A stretch of 28,035 nt of DNA, from positions 1 through 28,035 of the forward strand of contig CAYVVG010000053.1 of assembly GCA_964455285.1 (NCBI GenBank), given 5' to 3'. The notes below the pieces were generated by a model. The model did no database searches and was not told where the DNA came from. It saw only the letters and a program-made list of their open reading frames with translations. The DNA comes from CAIVAT01 sp964455285 (GTDB lineage: Bacteria; Bacteroidota; Bacteroidia; Bacteroidales; FEN-979). The translations under genes were made by a program, and so were the position numbers. Each line of letters starts with the position of its first letter. Position 1 is the first letter of the stretch. Of this stretch, positions 1 through 7,285 are shown one piece after another.

Positions 1-55
1 GGGACCCCGTCAGGGTGGGGGGACCCCGTCGGGGTGGGGGGACCCCGTCGGGGTG
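1..55. repeat. 19-bp tandem repeat with palindromic core
   Basis: Almost three copies of a G-rich unit recur with a period of exactly 19 bp; the single A of each unit falls at 4, 23 and 42. The core ACCCCGTCGGGGT is a 13-bp palindrome around one central base, so each unit could form a small GC hairpin. A close relative with an 18-bp period lies at 5756-5823, after nadB. The array may continue left of the window. It sits 53 bases upstream of the chosen sucA start and just before its likely promoter. Confidence 0.9.
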
Positions 56-77
56 CCCCCAATTATTCAATTATCTG

Positions 78-85
78 TATATTTG
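78..85 (+). promoter_or_regulatory. Bacteroidota -7 promoter element upstream of sucA
   Basis: TATATTTG matches the Bacteroidota housekeeping -7 consensus TAnnTTTG exactly and ends 23 bases before the chosen sucA start. I see no clear -33 TTG element at the expected distance, so only half of the promoter is supported. Confidence 0.5.
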
Positions 86-108
86 ATGCAGAATTGACAC
101 AGGACGAA

Positions 109-2904
109 ATGGATAAATTCAGTTATGTGAACCAAACCGACAACGCCGTGATTGACGGGTTGTATGAACAATATAAACAGGATCCCTCCTCAGTAGATGA
201 AAGCTGGCGGAAGTTTTTCGAGGGTTTTGAATTCTGCCAGTCGAACTACCGGGACACACAGGGAAGCGTCTTCGTGGTTCCCGACGAATTCAAGGTGATC
301 AACCTCATCAACGGGTACCGCTCGCGCGGACACCTTTTCACCCGGACCAACCCGGTCCGCACCCGCCGCACATACTCCCCCACCCTCGATATCGGAAACT
401 TCGGCCTTGCGCCCGAAGACCTTGGAAAAACTTTCCAGGCAGGTAAAGAACTGGGACTCGGCAACGCCAGGCTCTCCGACATCATCGAACACCTGCAACG
501 AACCTACTGCCAGTCGATCGGGGTGGAATACGCCTACATCCGCCGGCCCGAGATCGTCGAATGGTTCCGAAATAAGATGGAACCGGGACAAAACACCCCC
601 CGCTTCCCGGCCGATGAAAAAAAACGGATCCTCGAAAAACTGGCAGAAGGGGTGATCTTTGAAAAATTCATCCACAAGAAATTTCCGGGTCAAAAGAGTT
701 TCTCGCTCGAAGGAGCGGAATCTCTTATCCCCGCGCTGGAAGCGGTAATACGGAAAGGAAGTGAACTGGGCATCCGGGAGTTCATCCTGGGGATGGCCCA
801 TCGCGGGCGGTTGAACGTGCTGGGCAATATCCTCCACAAGCCTTTCGCACAGATCTTCTCTGAATTTGAGGGAAAGGAATACGAGGATGAAGACCTGCTG
901 GGCGATGTGAAATATCACCTGGGCTATTCCAGCGAAGTGGAAACTCCCGGCGGAGAAAAAGTGAGCCTGACCCTCGCACCCAACCCCTCGCACCTCGAAA
1001 CCGTCGGACCGGTCGTGGAAGGGATTGCCCGCGCCCGCATCGACCATGCATACGGCGGAGACAACAGCAGGGTCGCACCGATCCTCATCCATGGCGATGC
1101 CTCCATATCCGGCCAGGGGATCATCTACGAAATGATCCAGATGGCCGACCTGGAAGGGTATCGAACCGGGGGCACCATCCACCTCGTTGTAAACAACCAG
1201 ATCGGTTTCACGACCAATTACCTCGACGGCCGGTCGAGTGTGTATTGCACCGATGTGGCCAAAACCATTCAGTCGCCGATCTTTCATGTCAATGCCGACG
1301 ACGTGGAGGCCGTCGTTCATACGGTCCTCCTTGCCATGGAATTCCGGGCGGCCTTCCGGAAGGATATCTTCATTGACCTGCTGGGCTACCGGAAGTACGG
1401 ACACAACGAAAGCGATGAACCGCGTTTCACGCAGCCTGTCCTTTACAAGATCATTGAAAGGCATCCCGATCCCCTGGCCCTTTACCTGAAAAAACTTGAA
1501 GAGCATAACCTGTTGATCTCACAGGATGTCGAAGCGATCACCACCACCATCAACACCCGGCTCGAACAAGGTTTTGAGGAGGCGAAGATCATCGACAAGG
1601 GCGATATTGCCCCCTTCCTGGGCCGTTTGTGGAAGGGCTTCCGGAGAGCACAACCCGCTGAATTTCTGCAGTCTCCTCCGACGGCCATCAGCGCGGAGGC
1701 GTTGCAGTCCATTGGCGACCACATCACCCGCCTGCCTGAAGGAAAAGCCTTCTTTCGCAAGATCATCAAACTGCAGGATGACCGGAAAGCGATGTTACAG
1801 GAGGGTAGGTTCGACTGGGCCATGGGTGAATTGCTGGCCTACGGGTCGCTGCTGGCTGAGGGCCACCCGGTCCGGCTGAGCGGTCAGGACTGCCAGCGGG
1901 GCACATTCAGCCACCGTCATGCCGTGCTCACCGTGGAGGATTCTGAAGAAAAATACATCCCGCTCCAGCATCTTTCGCCGGACCAGGCAAAATTCAGCAT
2001 TTATAACTCCCTGCTTTCGGAATACGGCGTGCTGGGTTTTGAATACGGATACGCGTTCGCCTGCCCGCAGGGACTGACACTCTGGGAGGCACAGTTCGGC
2101 GACTTCAACAACGGCGCTCAAATCGTGATCGACCAGTATATCAGCAGTGCGGAGGATAAATGGAAGGTGATGAATGGCACAGTTTTACTCCTCCCCCATG
2201 GCTATGAGGGCCAGGGCCCGGAACACTCGTCGGCACGCGTTGAACGATTCCTTTCTCTCTGCGGTCACCATAACCTCGTGATCGCGAACTGCACCACGCC
2301 AGCCAATTTCTTCCACCTGCTCCGCAGGCAGGTCACCTGGCCCTTCCGCAAGCCCCTGGTGGTTTTCACCCCCAAGAGCCTGCTTCGCCTTCCCCGCTGT
2401 GTTTCAAGGAGGGAGGAATTTACCACGGGCGGCTTCCTCGAGGTGATCGACGACCATGTCGCCGATCCTGCCCTGGTCCGGCGGGTGGTTCTTTGCTCCG
2501 GCAAAATATTTTACGACATCCTTGAAGAAAAAGAAAAACAGCAGGCCACCCACGTGGCCGTGGTGCGGCTCGAGCAAATCTATCCGCTGCCTGTCGAGAT
2601 GCTGAAGAGGGTATTCGCCCGGTATTCCCAGGCCCGGCATTTCGAATGGGTGCAGGAAGAGCCCGTGAACATGGGCGCCTGGAAGTTCATCGCCCAGAAC
2701 CTGGTATTCGACCCGCTGACCCCCTTCGCCCGGCTACATCATACCGCCCGTCCCGCCACCGGGAGTCCGGCAACAGGATCATCGAGGCTCCACAAGATCC
2801 AGCAACGGCTCATCGTCGAAAAAGCCCTCGGCAAATGTACCTGCGAGCATGCCAACGGTTCATGCCGGCTGCATTGTGCCGAACATGAACACCAGGCCGT
2901 GTGA
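109..2904 (+). CDS. sucA: 2-oxoglutarate dehydrogenase E1 component (thiamine diphosphate-dependent)
   Basis: This is the 931-residue E1 subunit that decarboxylates 2-oxoglutarate and passes the succinyl group to the lipoyl arm of E2 in the TCA cycle. The length matches SucA/OdhA (about 930). The N-terminus has the usual helix with DGLYEQYKQDP. HRGRLNVL with His near residue 231, the diphosphate motif starting GDAS at about 329 and ending in NNQIGF at about 362, and HGYEGQGPEHSSAR in the C-terminal transketolase half are all present. ATG 109 is preferred to the ATG at 34: the 25 extra residues would be translated from the tandem repeat, and a -7 element lies between the two. sucB follows after 38 bases. 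The last 24 residues form an unusual Cys/His-rich tail (KCTCEHANGSCRLHC) beyond the normal family end. The function is secure; the tail is unexplained. Confidence 0.97.
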   Translation: MDKFSYVNQTDNAVIDGLYEQYKQDPSSVDESWRKFFEGFEFCQSNYRDTQGSVFVVPDEFKVINLINGYRSRGHLFTRTNPVRTRRTYSPTLDIGNFGLAPEDLGKTFQAGKELGLGNARLSDIIEHLQRTYCQSIGVEYAYIRRPEIVEWFRNKMEPGQNTPRFPADEKKRILEKLAEGVIFEKFIHKKFPGQKSFSLEGAESLIPALEAVIRKGSELGIREFILGMAHRGRLNVLGNILHKPFAQIFSEFEGKEYEDEDLLGDVKYHLGYSSEVETPGGEKVSLTLAPNPSHLETVGPVVEGIARARIDHAYGGDNSRVAPILIHGDASISGQGIIYEMIQMADLEGYRTGGTIHLVVNNQIGFTTNYLDGRSSVYCTDVAKTIQSPIFHVNADDVEAVVHTVLLAMEFRAAFRKDIFIDLLGYRKYGHNESDEPRFTQPVLYKIIERHPDPLALYLKKLEEHNLLISQDVEAITTTINTRLEQGFEEAKIIDKGDIAPFLGRLWKGFRRAQPAEFLQSPPTAISAEALQSIGDHITRLPEGKAFFRKIIKLQDDRKAMLQEGRFDWAMGELLAYGSLLAEGHPVRLSGQDCQRGTFSHRHAVLTVEDSEEKYIPLQHLSPDQAKFSIYNSLLSEYGVLGFEYGYAFACPQGLTLWEAQFGDFNNGAQIVIDQYISSAEDKWKVMNGTVLLLPHGYEGQGPEHSSARVERFLSLCGHHNLVIANCTTPANFFHLLRRQVTWPFRKPLVVFTPKSLLRLPRCVSRREEFTTGGFLEVIDDHVADPALVRRVVLCSGKIFYDILEEKEKQQATHVAVVRLEQIYPLPVEMLKRVFARYSQARHFEWVQEEPVNMGAWKFIAQNLVFDPLTPFARLHHTARPATGSPATGSSRLHKIQQRLIVEKALGKCTCEHANGSCRLHCAEHEHQAV

Positions 2905-2917
2905 AAGTTCATTTTCT

Positions 2918-2925
2918 TACCTTTG
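2918..2925 (+). promoter_or_regulatory. Bacteroidota -7 promoter element upstream of sucB
   Basis: TACCTTTG is an exact TAnnTTTG match in the 38-base gap between sucA and sucB, ending 17 bases before the sucB ATG. Transcription from it would give a leader of roughly ten bases. It suggests that sucB-nadB can be transcribed independently of sucA. No convincing -33 element is visible. Confidence 0.55.
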
Positions 2926-2942
2926 CACACAATTCTGACACT

Positions 2943-4187
2943 ATGGCCATCGAGATAAAAGTTCCCAGCCCGGGCGAATCCATCACGCAGGTCCAGATAG
3001 CCAAATGGCTGGTGGCCGACGGAGACGCCGTCGAAAAAGACCAGGAGGTGGTGGAGATCGATTCCGACAAGGCCTCATTTCCGGTAGCCGCCCCTGAAGA
3101 GGGCGTGATCAGGATACTGGCTGCGGAAGGAGAGACCGTGGCGGTGGGGGCGGTCATTGCAACCCTCGGCGAGATCAAAGAGCATAGATCAAAGGTCAAA
3201 GATCAAAAACAAACCATCGCTGACCGGCCGCCTGACACCCGGATCGAACATCGAACATCAAAGATTGAAGATAATCCCCTGCCCTCCCCTGCCCGGTCCT
3301 CTGCGAGTCCCCTTGCCCGCAAGGTGATGGAACAGCAGCAGCTGACACCCGACGAAGTGCACCGTGCCTTTCCCGGCAGAAAACTGACCCGGAAGGATAT
3401 CGAAGCGTATATCCGGAAGCGGAAAGAGCCCCTTTCCGATATCCCCGTTGCGGAAAGCCGCGACGAGGAGAGGAAGAAGATGACCACGCTGAGACTAAAG
3501 CTGGCCGAGCGTTTGGTGGCAGTGAAGAACCAGACTGCCATGCTCACCACGTTCAATGAGATCAACATGCAGCCGGCGATGCGGATCAAAGAGAAGTACA
3601 CTGAAAGGTTCAAAGAAAAGCATGGCGTCGGCATCGGCTTTATGTCGCTCTTCACACGGGCCATAGTCCTGGCCCTGCGGGAATTCCCGCAGGTCAACTC
3701 GTATATCGACGGCGATGACCTGGTCACCCCCCGGTACGCCGACATCGGCATCGCGGTGAGTGCCCCCAAAGGGTTGGTCGTTCCTGTCCTGCGCAACGCC
3801 GGGTCGATGAGCCTGGCCGAGATCGAAAAGAAGATCAAGGACCTTGCCGGAAAGGCCCGTGAAAACCGGATCACGATCGATGACATGAAGGGAGGCACCT
3901 TTACCATCACCAACGGAGGTGTCTTCGGCTCCCTGATGTCCACCCCCATCCTGAATCCCCCTCAAAGCGCCATCCTGGGTATGCATAAGATACAGGACAG
4001 GCCGGTTGCGCTGAATGGACAGGTGGTGATCGCCCCCATGATGTATGTGGCGTTGTCGTACGACCACCGGGTGATCGATGGACGCGAATCGGTCGGGTTC
4101 CTGGTCAAGGTCAAAGAATTCATGGAAGACCCCGTAAAGATGCTTACTGAAGGGTCAGACCCGCTTGAACTGCTGCTGGATCTGTAA
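2943..4187 (+). CDS. sucB: 2-oxoglutarate dehydrogenase E2, dihydrolipoyllysine succinyltransferase
   Basis: A 414-residue E2 core subunit that carries the lipoyl arm and transfers succinyl groups to CoA. The lipoyl domain occupies residues 1-77, with the lipoyl-lysine K43 in DSDKAS. A peripheral subunit-binding domain lies at about 120-160 (SPLARKVMEQ to TRKDIEAYI), and the catalytic acyltransferase domain fills the rest, with His375 and Asp379 in the DHRVIDG motif. The ATG at 2943 is chosen because MAIEIKVPSPGES is the classic E2 start; the 14 codons upstream of it overlap the sucA stop and the promoter. The linker at about residues 77-110 is encoded by two runs of 7-bp repeat (see the repeat entries), giving an unusually basic, low-complexity EHRSKVKDQKQ segment. 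nadB starts six bases after the stop. A paralogous 2-oxoacid E2 is the only alternative; pairing with sucA favours SucB. Confidence 0.95.
   Translation: MAIEIKVPSPGESITQVQIAKWLVADGDAVEKDQEVVEIDSDKASFPVAAPEEGVIRILAAEGETVAVGAVIATLGEIKEHRSKVKDQKQTIADRPPDTRIEHRTSKIEDNPLPSPARSSASPLARKVMEQQQLTPDEVHRAFPGRKLTRKDIEAYIRKRKEPLSDIPVAESRDEERKKMTTLRLKLAERLVAVKNQTAMLTTFNEINMQPAMRIKEKYTERFKEKHGVGIGFMSLFTRAIVLALREFPQVNSYIDGDDLVTPRYADIGIAVSAPKGLVVPVLRNAGSMSLAEIEKKIKDLAGKARENRITIDDMKGGTFTITNGGVFGSLMSTPILNPPQSAILGMHKIQDRPVALNGQVVIAPMMYVALSYDHRVIDGRESVGFLVKVKEFMEDPVKMLTEGSDPLELLLDL
3172..3213 (+). repeat. 7-bp repeat run inside the sucB linker (first block)
   Basis: Units read AGATCAA, AGAGCAT, AGATCAA, AGGTCAA, AGATCAA, AAACAAA in unbroken 7-bp phase. 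They encode the charged linker immediately after the lipoyl domain. Since 7 is not a multiple of 3, successive copies are read in all three phases, so the peptide itself does not repeat. Confidence 0.8.
3243..3270 (+). repeat. 7-bp repeat run inside the sucB linker (second block)
   Basis: ATCGAAC, ATCGAAC, ATCAAAG and ATTGAAG follow one another with a 7-bp period, just before the Pro-rich end of the linker. The unit resembles the heptamers at 27899-27933, which begin with ATCG. Confidence 0.8.
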
Positions 4188-4193
4188 CAAATC

Positions 4194-5762
4194 ATGAGAA
4201 AAACTGCTGAATTCCTGGTCATCGGGTCCGGAATTGCCGGCCTTACCTTCGCGCTGAAAGTCGCTTCGAAAGGCAAGGTGGTGATCGTGACCAAGTCATC
4301 CATGGACGACACCGCGACCAGCTGGGCCCAGGGCGGCATTGCGGCGGTGATGTACAACCCTGACACGTACGAGAAACATATCCGCGACACTATTATCGCC
4401 GGCGACGGACTGTGCAACGAAGAGGTGGTCAGGTTCACCATCGAAGAGTCGACCGACCGCATCCGCGAACTGGTCAACTGGGGAGCCCAGTTCGACAAGA
4501 CCGACACGGGCCGGTACGACCTCGCCAAGGAGGGCGGCCACTCGGAGTACCGTGTGCTGCATCACAAGGACAGCACCGGCCGCGAGATTGAAAACACGCT
4601 GCTGGAGCAGGTCCGGATGCATCCAAACATCGAGGTGCTGGAGAATCACTTCACCGTGGATATCATCACCCAGCACCACCTCGGCATGGAGGTCAACAGC
4701 CGCACACCCGGGATCACCTGTTACGGTGCTTTCATACTGGATCCGGATTCGAACCAGGTCAACACCATCCTGTCGAAGATCACGCTCATCGCCACGGGCG
4801 GTGCAGGAAACGTGTACGGAAATACCACCAATCCGCTCATCGCCACAGGCGACGGGATCTCTATGGTATACCGGGCAAAGGGAGCGGTGGAGAACATGGA
4901 GTTCATCCAGTTTCATCCCACCTCGCTGTACAATCCCGGCGAAAAACCCTCCTTCCTCATCACCGAAGCATTGCGCGGCTTTGGTGCCGTGTTGAAGACC
5001 CGCGACGGAAGGGAGTTCATGCACAAGTATGACTCCCGGCTCTCGCTGGCTCCCCGGGATATCGTTGCAAGAGCGATCGACAACGAGTTAAAGATCAGCG
5101 GAGATGACTATCTCTTCCTCGATTGTCGTCACCTGAACAAGAACGGTCTGATCAACCATTTCCCGACCATTTATGCAAAATGTCTCTCTATCGGGATCGA
5201 CATCAGCAAGGACATGATCCCCGTAGTTCCGGCCGCCCATTATACCTGCGGAGGGATCAAGGTGGATGTGATGGGAAGAAGCACGATCCAGAATTTGTAT
5301 GCGTCGGGAGAATGTTCCTCGACCGGTCTCCACGGAGCCAACCGTCTTGCCTCCAACTCCCTGCTCGAATCGCTGGTCTTTTCTCACCGGGCCGCCACCG
5401 ATGCCGTCGGGCAGGTGGATGGTATTTCCTTCTGTCACGACATTCCCGACTGGAATGCCGAAGGGATGGTTCTCAACGAAGAGATGGTGCTTATCACGCA
5501 ATCACTCAAGGAGTTGCAGGCGATCATGAGCAGCTATGTCGGCATCGTTCGATCCAATCTTCGGCTTCAACGGGCATTCGACCGGCTGGAATTGTTGTAT
5601 CGCGAAACGGAGGATCTTTACGATAAATCAATCCTGACACAGGAAATATGCGAGTTGAGGAATCTGATCAATATCGGGTACCTCATCATCAAAGCTGCCC
5701 GGCGACGGCATGAGAGCTGCGGGTTGCATTACTCCCTCGATTATCCCCGGGTGGCACCCTGA
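4194..5762 (+). CDS. nadB: L-aspartate oxidase
   Basis: A 522-residue FAD enzyme that oxidises L-aspartate to iminoaspartate, the first step of de novo NAD synthesis. GSGIAG at residues 11-16 is the FAD-binding turn. TSWAQGGIAAV, the EGGHSEYRVLHH stretch, LAPRD with Arg288 (equivalent to catalytic Arg290 of the E. coli enzyme) and PAAHYTCGG with His349 are all present, as is GLHGANRLASNSLLE. The HSEYR motif and the length separate it from succinate dehydrogenase and fumarate reductase flavoproteins. It starts six bases after sucB and is probably cotranscribed. nadA and nadC are not in the window. The last codons and TGA stop lie at the entry to the 18-bp tandem repeat: the stop is read from the CACCCTGACGGGG core. 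Confidence 0.96.
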   Translation: MRKTAEFLVIGSGIAGLTFALKVASKGKVVIVTKSSMDDTATSWAQGGIAAVMYNPDTYEKHIRDTIIAGDGLCNEEVVRFTIEESTDRIRELVNWGAQFDKTDTGRYDLAKEGGHSEYRVLHHKDSTGREIENTLLEQVRMHPNIEVLENHFTVDIITQHHLGMEVNSRTPGITCYGAFILDPDSNQVNTILSKITLIATGGAGNVYGNTTNPLIATGDGISMVYRAKGAVENMEFIQFHPTSLYNPGEKPSFLITEALRGFGAVLKTRDGREFMHKYDSRLSLAPRDIVARAIDNELKISGDDYLFLDCRHLNKNGLINHFPTIYAKCLSIGIDISKDMIPVVPAAHYTCGGIKVDVMGRSTIQNLYASGECSSTGLHGANRLASNSLLESLVFSHRAATDAVGQVDGISFCHDIPDWNAEGMVLNEEMVLITQSLKELQAIMSSYVGIVRSNLRLQRAFDRLELLYRETEDLYDKSILTQEICELRNLINIGYLIIKAARRRHESCGLHYSLDYPRVAP

Positions 5763-5823
5763 CGGGGTGGAGGACCCTGACGGGGTGGAGGACCCTGACG
5801 GGGTGGAGGACCCTGACGGGGTT
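5756..5823. repeat. 18-bp tandem repeat with palindromic core, nadB / carbonic anhydrase junction
   Basis: Four copies of ACCCTGACGGGGTGGAGG (the last one incomplete) start at 5756, 5774, 5792 and 5810. The first copy supplies the nadB stop codon. The unit aligns with the 19-bp array at 1-55 at about 15 of 18 positions in the same orientation. Because 18 is a multiple of three, the array is an open PDGVED-repeat frame joined to the next gene, but I treat it as untranslated. Confidence 0.9.
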
Positions 5824-5835
5824 AACAAAGAACAT

Positions 5836-6363
5836 ATGGCATACATCAAATCAGTAAAAGGCACGGCACCTAAAATGGGAACAGGCTGCTTCCTCGCCGA
5901 CAACGCCACGCTTACCGGCGATGTGGTGATGGGCAATGACTGCAGCGTATGGTTCAACGCCGTAGTGCGCGGCGACGTCCATTCCATCCGGATCGGCAAC
6001 AACGTGAACATCCAGGACGGGGCGATCATCCACTGCACATACCAGAAAGCCCCCGTAAATATCGGCAACAATGTTTCCATCGCACATCATGCGATCATTC
6101 ATGGCTGTACCATCCACGACAATGTGCTGATCGGGATGGGGGCCATCGTGATGGACGGCGCAGTGATTCACAGCAACTCCATCGTCGGCGCTGGTGCCGT
6201 GGTGACCGAAAAGACCGTGGTCGGGTCGGGAGAGGTCTGGGCAGGCCTTCCCGCCCGGAAGGTGAAAGACATCGATCCGGCCCTGCTCGAAGGACAGGTT
6301 AACCGTATCTCACGGAATTACAACATGTACGCGGGATGGTATGATCAGGAGAGTGAAGAGTGA
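5836..6363 (+). CDS. Gamma-carbonic-anhydrase-like hexapeptide-repeat protein (YrdA/PaaY type)
   Basis: A 175-residue left-handed beta-helix protein of the bacterial gamma-carbonic anhydrase family, likely a cytoplasmic trimer with a metal at each subunit interface. Hexapeptide repeats run from about residue 10 to 150. The three expected metal-binding histidines are His66 (AIIHC), His84 and His89 (SIAHHAIIHGC), with the family's 5-residue spacing between the last two; RGDVHSIRIG and NIQDG are also conserved. ATG 5836 is chosen because MAYIKSVKGTAPKMG is a normal family start and everything upstream is tandem repeat. The C-terminal ESEE and the stop are encoded by a 7-bp repeat. Real carbonic anhydrase activity is uncertain: many YrdA-like proteins have none measured, and acyl- or sugar-transferase relatives share the fold. 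Confidence 0.9.
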   Translation: MAYIKSVKGTAPKMGTGCFLADNATLTGDVVMGNDCSVWFNAVVRGDVHSIRIGNNVNIQDGAIIHCTYQKAPVNIGNNVSIAHHAIIHGCTIHDNVLIGMGAIVMDGAVIHSNSIVGAGAVVTEKTVVGSGEVWAGLPARKVKDIDPALLEGQVNRISRNYNMYAGWYDQESEE

Positions 6364-6379
6364 AGAGTGAAAAGTGAAA
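6352..6379. repeat. 7-bp tandem repeat at the end of the carbonic anhydrase gene
   Basis: AGTGAAG, AGTGAAG, AGTGAAA, AGTGAAA. The second unit contains the TGA stop (6361-6363). The run decays into the purine stretch AAAAGGAG directly in front of the acyltransferase start. Confidence 0.85.
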
Positions 6380-6389
6380 AGAAAAGGAG

Positions 6390-7187
6390 ATGAGACCCGA
6401 GATAACTGCCAGCAACGAATATCACACCCCGGCCGGCACTCCGCTATTCTGGCTCAATTACCCCCTGTTCCATTCCCGGTTCGTGTTTACCGGCCTTTTC
6501 CTGAAAACGGTCTTCCAATCGCGCAGCCTCGCACGAAAACAGCTCTACGGCGACCGGCAATGGGTCGGTTCCTCACACGACATCTTTACCAGCGTGGAAC
6601 GCTGCGGTGGGAAGATCCACCTGTACGGGCTCGATCACGTGCGCAATTGCCGGGAACCGGTGCTTTTCCTCAGCAATCACATGAGCACCCTCGAAACGAT
6701 GATCCTGCCCGGGATCCTGCAACCCCTGAAGGACATCACCTTCGTCGTCAAACAGGAACTGGTCCGTCACTGGGCCTTCCGCGACGTCATGCGCTCGCGT
6801 AACCCCATCATACTGAGCCGTGCGAATCCGCGCGACGACCTCATGATCATACTGGATCAGGGACCTCGCATCCTGGCAAACCGGCGGTCGATCGTCATCT
6901 TCCCACAGGGAACAAGAAAAGAGGTATTCCAGCCGGCTGAATTCAACTCCCTGGGAACAAAGCTGGCATCCAGGACAGGAGTTGCCGTCATCCCGGTGGC
7001 GTTGAAAACCGACTTCTGGGGATTCGGAAGATTCTCCTCCTACCTGGGCCCCATCGACCGCAGAAAGCATGTCCGCATCGCATTTGGTGAACCCATTTCC
7101 ATAAACGGAAACGGGAAAGAGGAACACCAGAAGGTCGTTGATTTTATCAGGGAACACCTGGAAATGTGGGCCACTATGGACGACTGA
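6390..7187 (+). CDS. PlsC-type lysophospholipid acyltransferase
   Basis: A 265-residue protein of the glycerol-3-phosphate/1-acyl-glycerol-3-phosphate acyltransferase superfamily, which transfers acyl chains to lysophospholipids at the membrane. Motif I is NHMSTLE with His97 and Glu102, a variant of the usual HX4D. Motif III is FPQGTR at residues 171-176, with Gln where most family members have Glu. Motif IV corresponds to VAVIPVALKT. There is no clear long N-terminal membrane anchor, only a hydrophobic segment around residues 18-42 (LFWLNYPLF to FVFTGLFLKTV). AAGGAG abuts the ATG directly, too close for a normal Shine-Dalgarno element. It lies 26 bases after the carbonic anhydrase gene. The substrate cannot be read from the sequence; ornithine-lipid or other lyso-lipid acylation is equally possible. 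Confidence 0.85.
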   Translation: MRPEITASNEYHTPAGTPLFWLNYPLFHSRFVFTGLFLKTVFQSRSLARKQLYGDRQWVGSSHDIFTSVERCGGKIHLYGLDHVRNCREPVLFLSNHMSTLETMILPGILQPLKDITFVVKQELVRHWAFRDVMRSRNPIILSRANPRDDLMIILDQGPRILANRRSIVIFPQGTRKEVFQPAEFNSLGTKLASRTGVAVIPVALKTDFWGFGRFSSYLGPIDRRKHVRIAFGEPISINGNGKEEHQKVVDFIREHLEMWATMDD

Positions 7188-7285
7188 CCCCCGGATTCCT
7201 TGCACTGCCAGGCCCTCAACTCACCTCCCTGCATATCTGCCCGAAGCATCGCAGGCAATGACACAGAAAAAAACCTTCATCTGCT

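Noticed and set aside
34..108. sucA start at ATG 34
   Set aside because: It would encode repeat-derived residues and overlap the likely promoter; ATG 109 gives a family-typical N-terminus.
190..1506. 438-codon open frame on the minus strand opposite sucA
   Set aside because: It lies wholly inside sucA, whose conserved motifs are unmistakable. Long antisense frames are common in GC-rich genes, and the translation shows no recognisable domain.
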